Assembly (NCBI GenBank): GCA_900169235.1
Contig: FWCC01000298.1
Location: forward strand, 62,001 to 126,000
DNA length: 64,000 nucleotides
Direction: 5' to 3'
From: Zarea fungicola
Lineage: Eukaryota; Ascomycota; Sordariomycetes; Hypocreales; Cordycipitaceae
Shown: in pieces, positions 48,301-59,880 of the stretch
Position numbering within the stretch: position 1 is the first letter of the stretch
Layout: each line of letters starts with the position of its first letter
Notes under the pieces: generated by a model
Told to the model about the DNA's origin: nothing
The model's database searches: none
What the model saw: the letters and a program-made list of their open reading frames with translations, nothing else
Position numbers and translations under genes: made by a program

Positions 48301-50227
48301 TTTGCTGCGAGTTATTGGTTTATGGCTATTTCCGGGTTTGACGATGGCGTGCCACGTGCTGCGAGGGTGCGCTACCTGAGATATGGGTCAGACGAAGAGT
48401 TTACGACGCAGATATGGCTCCTATATCTGTAAAAGCTTGAATGAAGAGAAAAAGCCAGGATAAAATGCCGGCGCACGTATACAGCCATCAAACCATAGAT
48501 AAACCGGGACAGTGTTGGTTCGGTATCGGTTGCCGTGGTTGTCGGCTGGTTTAAGTGGGTCGATGCAGGATGCTAGCCGGCTGGCAATCTGGAGGGGAAG
48601 AGCGGATATAATAATGGGCAAGAAGCAGGTAGAAGATTGGAAGCTGACGCAGGCGGCGCGCGATATGTGTCGGTAAATGCGTTCATCTTAAGCCCAGGGT
48701 AGGCTCTTTTATTATTGGATGTATGTAGCGAGCACAAGCGTTCTCAACGTGGTCCGCATTGACGGCACCGGATTGCCGTATACTGGGGCTACGTCTAATC
48801 AACACGAGAAAGGAAGTAAAAACAGCCACAGGCTTCTCGAGGCGGCGCCGCAGCTGAGTGCCGGTATGCCGGTGGTGGGCGGTGGCTTTCTTCGGGTTGG
48901 TTGGAATGAGGCTCTTGTCCATGAGTGTGCGGGAAATTTCCATGTCACGTCTTTCGGAAAAGGTTGACTGACGGAACAAAAATCGAAGAGCGAGTTTACA
49001 TCACGCATCGCCGAGAGGCAACTCAGATGGATCCTCTTGAAAAAAAAAAGACTTGGCATCACAAGACGTCCATACATAGCGTGCAGCAGGAGGCGGACCC
49101 CCCTCGTTAACTACTTTATTAGCTTGATAGATTTAAAAATAGCCTATTCTGGGAGAGTGAGGTAGGTTTTGTCCGGCCCGGGAAGCCTGTGGCAGTGAGC
49201 GGTACGAAGAGCTTCTGGGCTGGCGGCAATGGCGATGATTTTTCGGTTGTTAGCGCCGGAGGATTCCTTCGTGAATGACCGTGAAGTATTTTCTTTCGGC
49301 ATCGGGTTCTTTCAGTTTTCGTCTTTCTGGAAGGAGCCAGATTCATGCACAATGCACGCGAACGCCGAAAAGGCAGGGGACCCTCCCTGTTGGAGGTTGC
49401 CTTCTGTTGCTCATCATTGCCTCTTTGCACAGCCCCCCGAACATGACGTTGACTCCACCCGCAAAGCTACCAAACAGAGTTACTTTGAAAGAAATACGAA
49501 GTCAGGCATGGGCTTGAATGGAGATTAGACCAAGGAAGAAAGATACGGGGTCAATCAACACATGGCTAAAGAAAATTAATTTAAAAATGATGCAAATTTT
49601 TATTATTAAAAAAAAATTGTTTCTTGTGGTTCCGATAGATGGAATCCCCGTATTTCTTGCACCGATTGCGCCAAGATGCCGTATTGTTTATTTTTGGGCT
49701 TATGCGTCCATACTTTTTCACTTGCTAGCTTGGCTTTCTGGAACGTTGCCATGCAGGGAAAGATGACGGAAAGCTTCTTGCCCCCAACACTCTCTCTGTC
49801 TTTATCAGGACACTGCTGGAGCATGTACGTCACCTGGTATGAGTCGGAGCAATCATCATCCCACACTGTATACGGAGTACATGCTTCCACCTTGTTACCA
49901 TCGGGACAAGCAAGAATCGACGAGCGGAGTTGCTCAGCGCTTCATTTTGCTGCATTTGGTTGATGGTCCACCAGCAAGCTGTTACAAGTGGCGGCCAGAT
50001 GGTGAGACCCTTGTGCCTGCATGTTTGCCACCTCGCCCAATAATAGATGAGGCTCCGAGTTTTAGGCTGGCGCCAAGAGGAGTGATGCGCGCTGAAGTGT
50101 CGTTCTAAGAAGTGTCTTTGCAGCGCCTCGTCTGATCTGGCCAAGTGCTTGCTTTTTCGTTCCATTTACTGTGGGATGATTCGTCTCGCTGAGCTACACA
50201 TCTATTTCTCAGCTCAGCTCAGCTCAG

Positions 50228-50260
<33 letters not shown>

Positions 50261-51804
50261 TTGAGAAAAATTACGCAGAATTGCCCACATCGATTGCGGT
50301 CACTGCAGTGATGACAGCTGCAGTAAGGCGTCTGCTGTACAACTACAGGTATTCATGCTGCGGGCTCTGTCTGGTCAAAGTTCAATCCACTGTGCCCTCC
50401 TGCGACGTCTGGTTTCCCAGGCTGTGCAACAGCTGGTGCAGGTTGGTGGCTGTACCACGGCGCTAAAAAAAAAAAAAAAGACCAGTAGAAAACTCAATCT
50501 GTACCACCCAAACCCCAACCACCTGTCAACCAGCCATCAGCAGGTTGGGGTCATGTACTACCTAGTAGTATACCAAGTAACTCTTTACCGTTACTGGAAA
50601 GATCATGACGGCGACATCATTTGCTCGTCGTTGCTCTAACTCTTCTAATAATCGTCCTGACAGAAGAATTCGTCAAGGGATCTGCGTGATTTAGATCTAC
50701 CGGCTATTTATGAAACGGTAACAAATACATTGTCAAGGGCAAATTGGTACCTCGTATGTAGTACGTAGATGCAGGTACGTGTGCCTGTAGTGTGCCTTGT
50801 ACTACTACTACCCAGCCAGAAGGCAAGCTCCCTGTAGTGCGGTAGCAACGCACACGTTACAGCGGACAGGTTGTGGCGGCTCACCCAAACGGCACTAACG
50901 GCCCTTTTCTTTGTACCTGCCACTCTCTGGTTGCCTGTTGAAGAAGACATGACCACACCAGCTTGCCAGGATTCGCACACTGTTGGATGGTGAGCAATTA
51001 ACCTGATGAGCGAACTAATGGGGGTTCCCGGCTGCATTCATCCATCAACCGAATCACGCGGACAACAACAACAACAACAAAAGACCAACCGAGCACATTT
51101 TTGCTGGCTTCGGCGCACCTGATTCGCCTTGCTGTCTCAGAGCCTGATACTCCTGGTTGGTCCGACGTTTTGGCTAGTGTCGGTGGGCTGGCCAGACTTT
51201 TACGGGCTTCTCCACAATGGTCACCACCAAAAATGGTCAGCACACAGTGTGTCGAATGCATCTGTGACAAGACACAAAGCCAGAGCAAGCCTCCCCCGAA
51301 AGGGGTCACAACGCAGCCTGCCTGCTTGACTCGGCCTGCACAATGAAAATCAGAGCCCCCCTGGCGTAGCGGGCCCTTCCCCCCCTGGTGGAGACCACCA
51401 ATACGGCCCTTGCCTTGCAGCTAGTTTGCTTTTGTCCTGGCTCCGTCCCTGTCCTTGCCTGGTTTGGCCGCTGCTAGCACCGCTGGCTGGCTCTCGGACA
51501 CGCACGCATCCGCGGCTGACCTCCCACCATGAGATAATAAAACACCCACTCGTCGCCCTGACCAGCCTCCCGATTCCCTCTCCTGATCTTCTCTCCTCAT
51601 TCAACTATCGTGCTTGTTCATTCGGGTTTCTTCCTTTTTTATTTTCCTTTTCGCCAACTATTTCTAGTCTCTCGCTACACATCGACCTGTTACAAATTCT
51701 ACCTAATAACTTGCTTTTACCTTGCGCAACCTAGACAGTCGCCTTACAGTCGTTTCTACACCAAAACAAAGACAAAAAACACGCAACAACACACAACACC
51801 AAAA
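42336..51804. other. 9.5-kb gene-poor block
   Basis: No frame in this block shows recognisable domain sequence. The longest are 163 codons at 42673-43164 (plus) and 125 codons at 47854-48231 (plus), both without motifs or splice-consistent extension. Minus-strand hydrophobic frames at 46205-46480 and a short exon-like hydrophobic segment near 45060-45120 could be remnants of a membrane protein. The block carries two exact copies of the recurring 9-mer (43448-43456 and 49871-49879), an AGCTC/TTA microsatellite (50211-50260) and a CAA repeat (51061-51080). The right end is the C/T-rich promoter and leader of the cell-wall gene. Confidence 0.5.
50211..50260 (+). repeat. AGCTC and TTA microsatellites
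   Basis: About three AGCTC units run straight into roughly ten TTA units. Confidence 0.85.
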
Positions 51805-53000
51805 ATGTACGCCAAGCTTTCTACCGCCGTTGCGGCTCTCGCCTCGGTCTCCATGGTCTCTGCCCAGACCTCTACTCTTTGCAACCCTCTCAAGCAAAGT
51901 ATGCCCCATCCATAGCTCTTCCTGTTCCCTGTCGTGTCATCTGTGGCTAACTGTCTCTACTAGACTGCAAGCCTGACCCTGCCTTTGGCAAGAATGGCAT
52001 GAACTGCGACTTCACCAAGGGCAAGTGCGACGGTTTCGAGTCCCTGGGAACGGCCGTCACCTATAACAGCAACGGTGCCGTCTTCTCCATGTCCAAGCCC
52101 AAGGACGCCCCTACTTTTCAGTCCACCAACTACCTCTTCTTCGGCCACGTCGAGATTGAACTCCAGGCAGCCGCCGGCAAGGGTATTATCACGTCCCTCG
52201 TCCTCCTCTCTGATGACCTCGATGAGATCGACTTCGAGACCGTTGGTGCCGACAACGCCCAGATCCAGTCCAACTACTTCGCCAAGGGTGACGACTCTAG
52301 CTTTAACCGTGGTGGCTTCCACGCCGTGAACAACCCTCTCGGCAGCACGCACAAGTATGCTTTCGACTGGACCAAGGACGAAATTAAGTGGTCCATTGAT
52401 GGCCAGGTTGTCCGCACCCTCAAGCCCTCTGACAATCCCTCCTACGGATACCCCCAGTCCCCTATGCAGGTCAAGATTGGCGCCTGGGTTGCTGGTTATG
52501 ACGGCAACGCCCAAGGCACCATTGAGTGGTCCGGTGGTATCGCCGACTTCTCCAACGGCCCTGCCTCTGCCATCTACAAGAGCGTGAAGGTTGTCGACTA
52601 CGCTGGCGGTTCCTCTCCCACCTCCGACGATGTCAAGGAGTATGTCTACGGCGACAAGACTGGTTCGTATCAGAGCATCCAGGTCAAGCTCAACGATGGC
52701 AGCAGCTCTGGCAGCAGCTCTTCCTCTTCTTCCGCCTCGAGCAGCACCTCGGCTAGCTCGGCTAGCTCCCACAGCAGCTCTGCTACCTCTTCCGCCAGCA
52801 GCAGCGCCGCCAGCTCCTCCACCACAATGACCACCGCCACCAGCTCGTCCAATGCTACCGCCACCGGCGGCCACTCCGGCACCGGTTCCGCCTCTGCTAC
52901 CAGCACCCCCAGCAGCGTCCCCAAGGGCAACGCTGCTACCCGCAGCGGCCTCGCCCTCGGTGCCGTCGCTGTCGGTGCCTTCTTTGCCCTTGCTCTGTAA
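51805..53000 (+). CDS. CRH1: GPI-anchored cell-wall transglycosidase, CRH family (GH16)
   Basis: Two exons, 51805-51898 and 51964-53000; 376 residues. A classic signal peptide ends near residue 20 (SMVSA). A Cys-containing N-terminal segment leads into the GH16 jelly-roll with the catalytic DEIDFE at residues 118-123 (nucleophile Glu119, acid/base Glu123). A Ser-rich O-glycosylated stalk of about 80 residues follows, ending in a hydrophobic C-terminal tail after an Asn/Gly-containing GPI attachment region. CRH enzymes transfer chitin chains to beta-1,6- and beta-1,3-glucan and so crosslink the cell wall. The coding sequence is strongly C-ending in codon use, typical of a highly expressed gene, and the 5' leader is C/T-rich. 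The gene name is by family resemblance. Confidence 0.93.
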
Positions 53001-54733
53001 ACGGGGTTTTAGATTTGGATGGGAGGACCACTTCTCTCGGGTGAGAGAGGTCCTTTTGCGGATTTTTGATTTTAATACTTGTACAAATTCGAGCCGATCT
53101 TGTTAATAAATCGCGGTTTTTTATACAAACTGTCAACTAGAGTACGGCCTCTGAGTTGGGAGTCTTGGTTGGATGGGAATACCTCGTCAGGGTCTATTGT
53201 TCTTGGAGAACCGTTTTGGAAATACACATTATACCTAATTCTTTTTTTCGTTTAATTACGCCTGTGAATAATTTATAAAAGCCTTGATTGTCCTTTATGT
53301 GACGAGCTGCCCTGTCATTTTACTCTTCTACCAGTAACCCCCCAGCCAATGTGGAATTGCCCAGTCGGCAAGTGGTAGCCCTTGCTGTGAAAATCACTGG
53401 GCGCCGAGACCCCGGGATCGGTCTGGGCTGAGATGTGCCTGAGATGTACCCTGGAGCCCCCACCAGGGGAAATTACAGACTTGAGGAGTCCCTGGTCTCT
53501 TGTTCACTAGGGGGTGGGAGAATAATACTTGACTTGCGTGTACTTTCTTAGGCTGTATTGAGAGGAGGTTGAAAGTAGCCCGGAAAACACGGGTAACGTT
53601 TACAGCGAACAATGTACCTTTTTCTTCAATTTGCATTTCATTCCTATTTTTTTTAAAGAAAAAACTTGACGATGATAATGATGATACTAGATAAATCAAG
53701 CGACATTGAAGCGACAAGCACGACAAACCGCCCGTTCTGGCACCAGAGGGGGCCGTTTGCTGGTGCCTCCCCTGATTGATCTAACACGGTAACTAAAATC
53801 GCCAATGTTTCAAAAACTAATAGAACATACATGAGTGGTTTTGATTTTAGTTTGTGATGCTCCGCAACACTCCTTCGTGTAGTACAGTAAGCAAAGGAAA
53901 TTCATGCGCATTAATGCCGGGATTGGTATCTTTTTTTCCACTTTCTTTTTTTCCCCGTATGTATGAAACGCGTGAAGAGGATTCAATGCGAGGACCGAGT
54001 AACAATAATCAACTTGGTACGAAAAGGTGGAGATGGAGCCTCGTATTACAGAAAGCCGTTGGTGAAAAAGGGGGCCAGGAGGAGAATGAAGAAATGAGCA
54101 ATTACTGGTACACAATCATAGATGGAGAAGAAGGACAATTCATTTTGTCCAAGATGTGGATGCCCAGTCAAATGGTCACAAGCCCCAGCCAGCCTGGGGA
54201 GGTAAAAGAGTGCCGGTGCAGACTATGATGTATTTGAGGGAGACGATAGTAGTGACCCCTTCTTCCTGGCTAGTGATTTGTTAAGACCATTTTCAATTCA
54301 TGCTGGCTTCATGCTTGCTTACCTTTACACCTGCATACATATGTCATCTATCCGGGCCATGCTTCTTCCCGTCGAGGATGGATTCTTGCAGGGCTCTTCT
54401 CCAGTTTCCGCCGGACATCACCAACCGTCTTGTTGAAAGAATCCCGTCCAACGAACTCTTGACGAAGCGCATGGATTCGAACCGAGCCACAAGCCTCTCT
54501 TCCTTTTCGTCTCGGTGCTCATTCTTGCGCCGCCATGTTTATAATATTTTGCTCATTTAAATACCACTTCTCAAATCAGGCCTTCCTTGCAACTTGTCAT
54601 TTTTGGTAGTGACCTTTTCTGGGGATACCGTGTTTTGCCCAAAGTTTAACATTATTGCTATTTAGGTTTCTTGTAATTATGAGATACACAGAAGCAAGGA
54701 AACAATCATACCCGATCATTCATCGTGTTCAGC
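53001..54733. other. Intergenic, convergent, no gene seen
   Basis: 1.7 kb between the CRH gene and the M4 peptidase tail. Open frames up to about 124 codons (for example 53854-54228, plus) show no family resemblance. A B-box-like string near 54475-54487 on the minus strand has no supporting tRNA fold. Confidence 0.5.
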
Positions 54734-55018
54734 TCAGTTGCAGCCGCAATCGCCTTCATCTTCCTCGCCTTTTCCGCCCTTGCCACCTTTGCCGGCCTTG
54801 TCGCCGTTGCTGTCGTTGCCATCCTTACCATCCTTACCATCCTTGCCATCCTTTCCATCCTTTCCATCCTTTCCATCCTTTCCATCCTTTCCATCCTTTC
54901 CATCACCACATGTGCCACCATCATCGTCACCATCATCATCACCATCATCGTCACCATCATCGTCACCATCATCGCCTCCATCATTGCCTCCATCACCGTC
55001 GTCACCATCGGGGTCTTC
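54734..55018 (-). other. In-frame Asp/Gly/Lys repeat tail beyond the M4 stop codon
   Basis: Directly after the TAG of the M4 peptidase gene, the same frame runs on for 94 codons to a TGA at 54734-54736. It encodes EDPDGDDGDGG, then repeated DDDG units, a CG pair, about nine GKD units and an ending rich in GK and EDE with CGCN. On the DNA this is two minisatellites, a GAT/GAC/GGT block and a GGAAAGGAT block. The repeats kept frame throughout, which suggests translation now or recently. Confidence 0.6.
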
Positions 55019-56476
55019 CTAGACGCCTCGGCTGACTCCGACATCATCCCAAGCTTTGCGAACAATCTTGGCGGTCTTGTCGTCAATTTCCTGGGCCATG
55101 TCAACGGTAACATCGGCAAACTGTAAAAAGTTGCATCGAGGGGGGATTCTGCCCGAGTTCAGAGCCTTCCACCAAATTTGGCCAGCCTTCTCCCAAGAAT
55201 AGCCTTCCAAGGCGACGGCAACGAGGTAGAAAGCCTTGTTGGGGATGCCAGAAAAGATATGGACACCGCCATTGTCCTCGTACATTTGCTTAAAGTCCTT
55301 CATGTTTGCGACCTGAGGATCCTTGCCCTGTAGAGAGTTAGTAATGCATCTATTATGTGGATATGTGACTTACAAATCGAGGGTCGTTGTAGGCCGTGCC
55401 AGGATCCTTCATGCTTCGAAGGGCCAGGCCCTTGATGCCGGGGAGGAGACAATCTTCACCGATGAGCCAATCAGCAACATCTGACTTTTCATTTTGAACC
55501 ATTTGCTTGACCATGATACCGAAAACATCGGAAACATGTTCATTGAGGGCACCAGGCTGGCCCTCGTAGTCGAGAGGGCTGGTATGCTCGGTAACGGCGT
55601 GTGTCAGCTCGTGGCCAATGACGTCAACAGAGGCAGTGAAGTTGTTGAGAAAATCACCACCGTCACCGAAAACCATCTGGCGGACAGAGGGGTCCCAAAC
55701 TGTGGCTGTTAGCTTTTGTTCCTGCTGCTGTTTGTGTGGTCCCAACCCTGGAGTGGCATTGGGCTTCAATTGCACTTACATGCGTTTTCGTAGGCTTCGC
55801 CAAAGTGAACGGAACTGATGACGTCGGCGTTTTTGTTGTCAATAGACTTCCACTGGAATTTCTCCTTGTAGAATTTGAGAACTGCTCCAACATTGTCAAA
55901 GGCCTCATTGACGGCCTTGTCCTTGACAGCCTTTTGACCTTCAGCACGAATCAGCTTGCCAGGAAGCCTACCCTCGCTGTTGGCGTGCTGAGCATCATAG
56001 ACGGCTCGATAGGGTGTATCTTTCGGGGAGTCCTTGTGACCCTGGGCAACGAGGCTTTGGACCTCTTCCTCGTTTCCTGACGTACTTGTCAGCTTTTTCA
56101 TTGTCCGGCCGGGATGTAGAGACTTACCTGACTGGACCAACTTCACACGAGCAATTACACCTTGGAGATGCTCAAGGTCTCTCTTGGCGCGAGTGCGAGT
56201 AGCTTCGTCAACATCTGGTGAATTGGCAATATGGTCGAGCATAGACTCGGGAACAAAGTGCTGGCGCTGTTGGTTAAAGGGCTGCTGCCCAGCACCTTGA
56301 GTGTAGCCTCTTGGCTGTGTGAGGGCAGTAAAGAGCTCCTTGCGGGCGAAGGAGACCTTTTCGCGGCTCTCAAGACTTGCCTTGGCAGCCTCCCTGACAT
56401 TATCAGGATTGCTGGACGAGTCTGCGATGGCCTGCAGCAGGTGAGGGGGAACAATGTAGCAGCGTTGGTTGCACAT
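55019..56476 (-). CDS. Protealysin-like M4 metallopeptidase
   Basis: Four exons on the minus strand: 56476-56128, 56076-55780, 55699-55374 and 55327-55019; 426 residues. There is no signal peptide. The N-terminus (CYIVPPHLL) matches the short PPL-motif propeptide of the protealysin subfamily, not the long thermolysin propeptide. The zinc site is complete: HELTH at 245-249, the third ligand Glu269 in GALNEHVSD, and the downstream NGGVHIFSGIPNKAFY histidine segment. The family is chiefly bacterial, so a horizontal origin is likely; the three good fungal introns imply an old, domesticated transfer. The natural stop TAG at 55021-55019 is followed in frame by a repetitive tail (separate entry). 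A start 18 codons upstream (56530) is possible but lacks family support. Confidence 0.9.
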
Positions 56477-57586
56477 CTTGAGTGGGATTACTTCGAGTGC
56501 TTGCTGTTGCGTGTGTATTTTATTGCACAAGATTTAGGAGGGATGAGATATGATAGAGATGAAGATGAAATGATGAAATGATGAGAAAAGGATTGCGAGG
56601 CGAAGGAGGAGTCACTTTTATGTTGACTTCGTGGCACCTGATCTGCTCATCGCTACTGCCTATCTTGTTCGCTGGGGGTGTGACGACGCACCTAGTCGAA
56701 GCCCGCACAAGCACCTGAACAGCTGCACAGTGGTGTTTCTTGTCCCCCCCGCTCCAATTTTTAACACCTTTTTAACCATAATGTACTCTCAGCCCCCAGC
56801 GCCTTCAGCATCTACCATGGCCGAGACTCGATCGCCAACTAGCTCCCGTGCCTGTTTTGTGTAAATGTCGACGCCATCAACTGCTCTCCCGATTGCCGTC
56901 ATGGGACCCCCGTCGATCGGACCTGATACCTGTTCCTCTGAACCTTGTTGCACGCCATGGCTGGACAATGTACTACGGGGAAAGCTGCCACTAGCTAGCG
57001 CTATCTGGAGCTGACAGAGCTGACAGAGCTGATGAAGTGCCGAGCCTGGAGGCTGCACAGCTCGGCTTGACGTGGCAACTAAATATTGAGCTTCTTGATA
57101 CCGCTTTCGGCCAAGGCGGTACAAGATTGTTACTATTGATGCCATTCCTAAATATATTTCTCCTGCATGGATATGATTAGGAATGCTTTTATTGTCGTCG
57201 GGAGCTGAAAAGTGGTGTAAGTTTTAGGTGACGAAATGCCTGCCTCATCAACTTTAAATCCATGACGCTTTCCCCTGGTGGTGAAATATGCTTCGCCTTG
57301 GCTCGCAGCAGTAGTTTCTTGTGAGCTTTGTAATTTTATCATGCAGCACTCAATCTGAATTTCACAGGAACCCATCTTTTTTTGTTCAATTATTCCAAAA
57401 AGTATATTATCTATGGTATTATCGCATCGTGTACAATGCCGAATGTCCGTTGGCCGCTGCAATTCAGGTATAAACGCTTCAGATAGCAACGTCAAACCGC
57501 AACATTTGGCGAAAACTTGCTCTTCCGTGTCAACATATTTTCATAACTGCCACATCTGCAAATCAGAGTTCAATCGCAAAATCAAT
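56477..57586. other. Intergenic, no gene seen
   Basis: 1.1 kb containing the M4 promoter and the VOC gene's 3' side. A minus-strand frame at 57148-57495 (115 codons, including CTRCDN) is open but unrecognised. A short duplication gagctgacagagctgacag lies at about 57010-57030. Confidence 0.5.
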
Positions 57587-58063
57587 CTATGCGGGGTGGT
57601 GGTAGACGGCCTCGATGTTGTTGCCAGCAGGGTCGGTAATGTAACCGGCATAGTAGTCGGGGTGGTACTGGGGACGGAGGCCAGGAGCGCCGTTGTCGAC
57701 GCCGCCAGCGGCGACCGCACCAGCGTGGAAAGTATCGACAGCAGCGCGGCCTTGTTGTAATGTTAGTAAAAGAAATAATGAAGGCGTAAACGACATCAGA
57801 AAGCGTATTTCCAATGTCGCCGAGTCAAATTGGTACGTACTCTCAGCACGGAGGGCAACGTGCATGTCAATGGGAGTGTCGGTGGAAGCCAGCCAGATGT
57901 CGGCGGCACCGGTAGGGGCCGTCTTCTCGCCGAAGCCAGTGACAACGCCACCAACAGAGTGACGCAGCTCGTAGTTAAGGGGGGCGAGGATGGCAGTGTA
58001 GAACTTGACAAGTTCCTCATACTTGTCCGTGGGGACCTTGAGAACGAGATGATCGATGGCCAT
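57587..58063 (-). CDS. VOC-fold (glyoxalase/bleomycin-resistance-like) protein
   Basis: Two exons on the minus strand, 58063-57841 and 57750-57587; 128 residues. The beginning, MAIDHLVLKVPTDKYEELVKFYTAIL, and the end, PDYYAGYITDPAGNNIEAVYH, are the paired beta-alpha-beta-beta-beta modules of the vicinal oxygen chelate fold. The metal-ligand positions (His5 and the Glu of NNIEAVYH) are present. Such single-module proteins act as dimers; function ranges from lactoylglutathione lyase-like to antibiotic binding, and nothing here decides. The donor GTACGT and acceptor CAACAAG give an uninterrupted frame. No signal peptide. Confidence 0.88.
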   Translation of the reverse strand: MAIDHLVLKVPTDKYEELVKFYTAILAPLNYELRHSVGGVVTGFGEKTAPTGAADIWLASTDTPIDMHVALRAESTYQFDSATLEIRFLMSFTPSLFLLLTLQQGRAAVDTFHAGAVAAGGVDNGAPGLRPQYHPDYYAGYITDPAGNNIEAVYHHPA

Positions 58064-59880
58064 GGCTGCGGTTGGGTGTTTTGGGTGTAGTTTGGGTTGT
58101 AGTAGTTTTAACTGTATATGGATGAGATAAATAGAGACGGGAGGAACTGGAATCACAGCTTCAGTGAGAGGGATAGCTCCTTTATATCTCGACTTCTGCG
58201 GCCCGTTGTTTGGTCACCGCCGGACTTCGGTAATTAGCTGAGCCATCTGTGAGGCGCGAGAGACATTATGCCACACATCTGCAAAGATACATCTCCCCAC
58301 TGCATTCACGATACACTAGCACATGTAACAGCGATGCGGTGAGAACTCGCATCGCGCTCGCACAACAACTATGAGGACGAAGAAGCGAGAGCGAAATTGG
58401 ACGAATAAGATGTAGCTGGGGCACCCCGCGCCACCTCTGGACCCTGGACCCAGGCCAAGCTCCCAAGAGGGACTGATTTGCCGTGTCAGCGTCGCAATGT
58501 GTGGCCGGCCGCCTGTTGAATTCGCTACATCGCCCCGTGGTCCTAAAATATGCGGTAATCGATTCGACTTGGTCTAATTTCCTTCTTGAATCCCGTAAGG
58601 CAGTCACCGCTCAGCCGGACCACACGGTGAGGGGTAATTCAAACAGGGCTGTCGTTTATTGAGAGCCGGTGATTTGCGACCGTACGTGAGCAGACTACAT
58701 AACGATTGTCAGAATGTTGTGACTAAGATGGGAATGGAACATGTTGCAAGCTTACTAGTACATATTGCGCCCCTTGATTTGATATTGGGTCATGGTTTAA
58801 CTGTGCTGTTTGTAACTCCGTAGGGAGAGCAGGCATCACAGTCTGGCCAGTCTGACGACAGGGGTTACCAATGACACCATTTGGTTCCAGGTAACACTTA
58901 GTGCTAATAAACTCGCGCATCATTGGAGCTGGATGAAATCCAGTCCATTCGACCATTTCAGTAGCTAGTTAGCAGAAACTGGTTTCTGGCTCGGGTTGAT
59001 TTTTACCGCGTACCCGCAGGTGCTCGGGCTTGGTGACTCGATTTGGCGTCTGGCGGGGTTCGATGTTTCAAACGTCTCTCTCTATATTAGGAAATGGCAG
59101 TGACACGCCTCTAACAAGACTGCCCCGCCGACATATCTCATTGCAAAAAGAAAGAATAGCAAGACGACAGGAAGGCAAAAGCAGACTCAGATTAATGTCA
59201 TCCAATATACAATTTAGCATGTCGTTTGAGTTGAGTCGGTTGAATCGGTTGGGGTGTAAGCACCGAGGTTGTCATCGCCGTTTGCTGTAGCTACAGCTCG
59301 AAGCTCCCAATGTAGTTGACTTGGTCTAGTCCGTGTCGGATATTGCTTGTATCAGTCACTGACACCCATTCAAGCTTGTGTCTGACCGTTTTTTGTCTTG
59401 CATATTTCGAATTGTAAGCAGCCTCTCTGGAGCCTTATCGTCGTGGTATAGACAATAGGTGACATGTCAGCATCCTGGGTGAGTTACGCTCCTAGGCCCA
59501 GCTCCTCCACCAGGACATCCCAAATTGTCCGCCACCCACTTGGCCATGCTGGGTCCCAACGTCTAACCATAAAATGCCATGGCTAACTATGATATTAGTT
59601 GTGCATTTATCAAGAGCCTGTGTGCGTGAATAACAACACCTTTTGTTTTTCTTGCAACAACTGAGCTGCTGCCATCTCTTTGTAATCATGTGCTGTATTA
59701 GACGGCTGTTGGCAGCTGGCGATGCCGAGAGGAAGGAGCTCACGGATGCTGGAGTTGCTGCCGGACAAAGATTTTTTTTTCTGCTCTCACTGCTCTCAAA
59801 TTGGCGGCACTTCAAACTGAAATCACTTATGCACCGGACGCCAGAAGAGTTTGAAAGCATAATACTCTGATTGATGCAGC
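58064..59880. other. Intergenic; helicase core expected here is absent
   Basis: 1.8 kb upstream of the isolated Sec63 domain. I looked for DEAD/DEAH-helicase motifs and the winged-helix region of MER3 on the plus strand and found none. Partial copy of the 9-mer at 58815-58822 (ACTCCGTA). No gene recognised. Confidence 0.5.

Noticed and set aside
51960..52874. 304-codon minus-strand frame opposite the CRH gene
   Set aside because: Antisense shadow produced by strong third-position C bias; Gly/Ala/Val low complexity.
54470..54500. tRNA B-box-like GGTTCGAATCC on the minus strand
   Set aside because: The flanking bases do not form a T-stem and no A-box or acceptor stem is present.
54706..55119. 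Met-rich open frame of 137 codons on the minus strand and matching plus-strand frames over the minisatellites
   Set aside because: They are shifted readings of the repeats; the Asp/Gly/Lys frame continuous with the peptidase is the coherent one.
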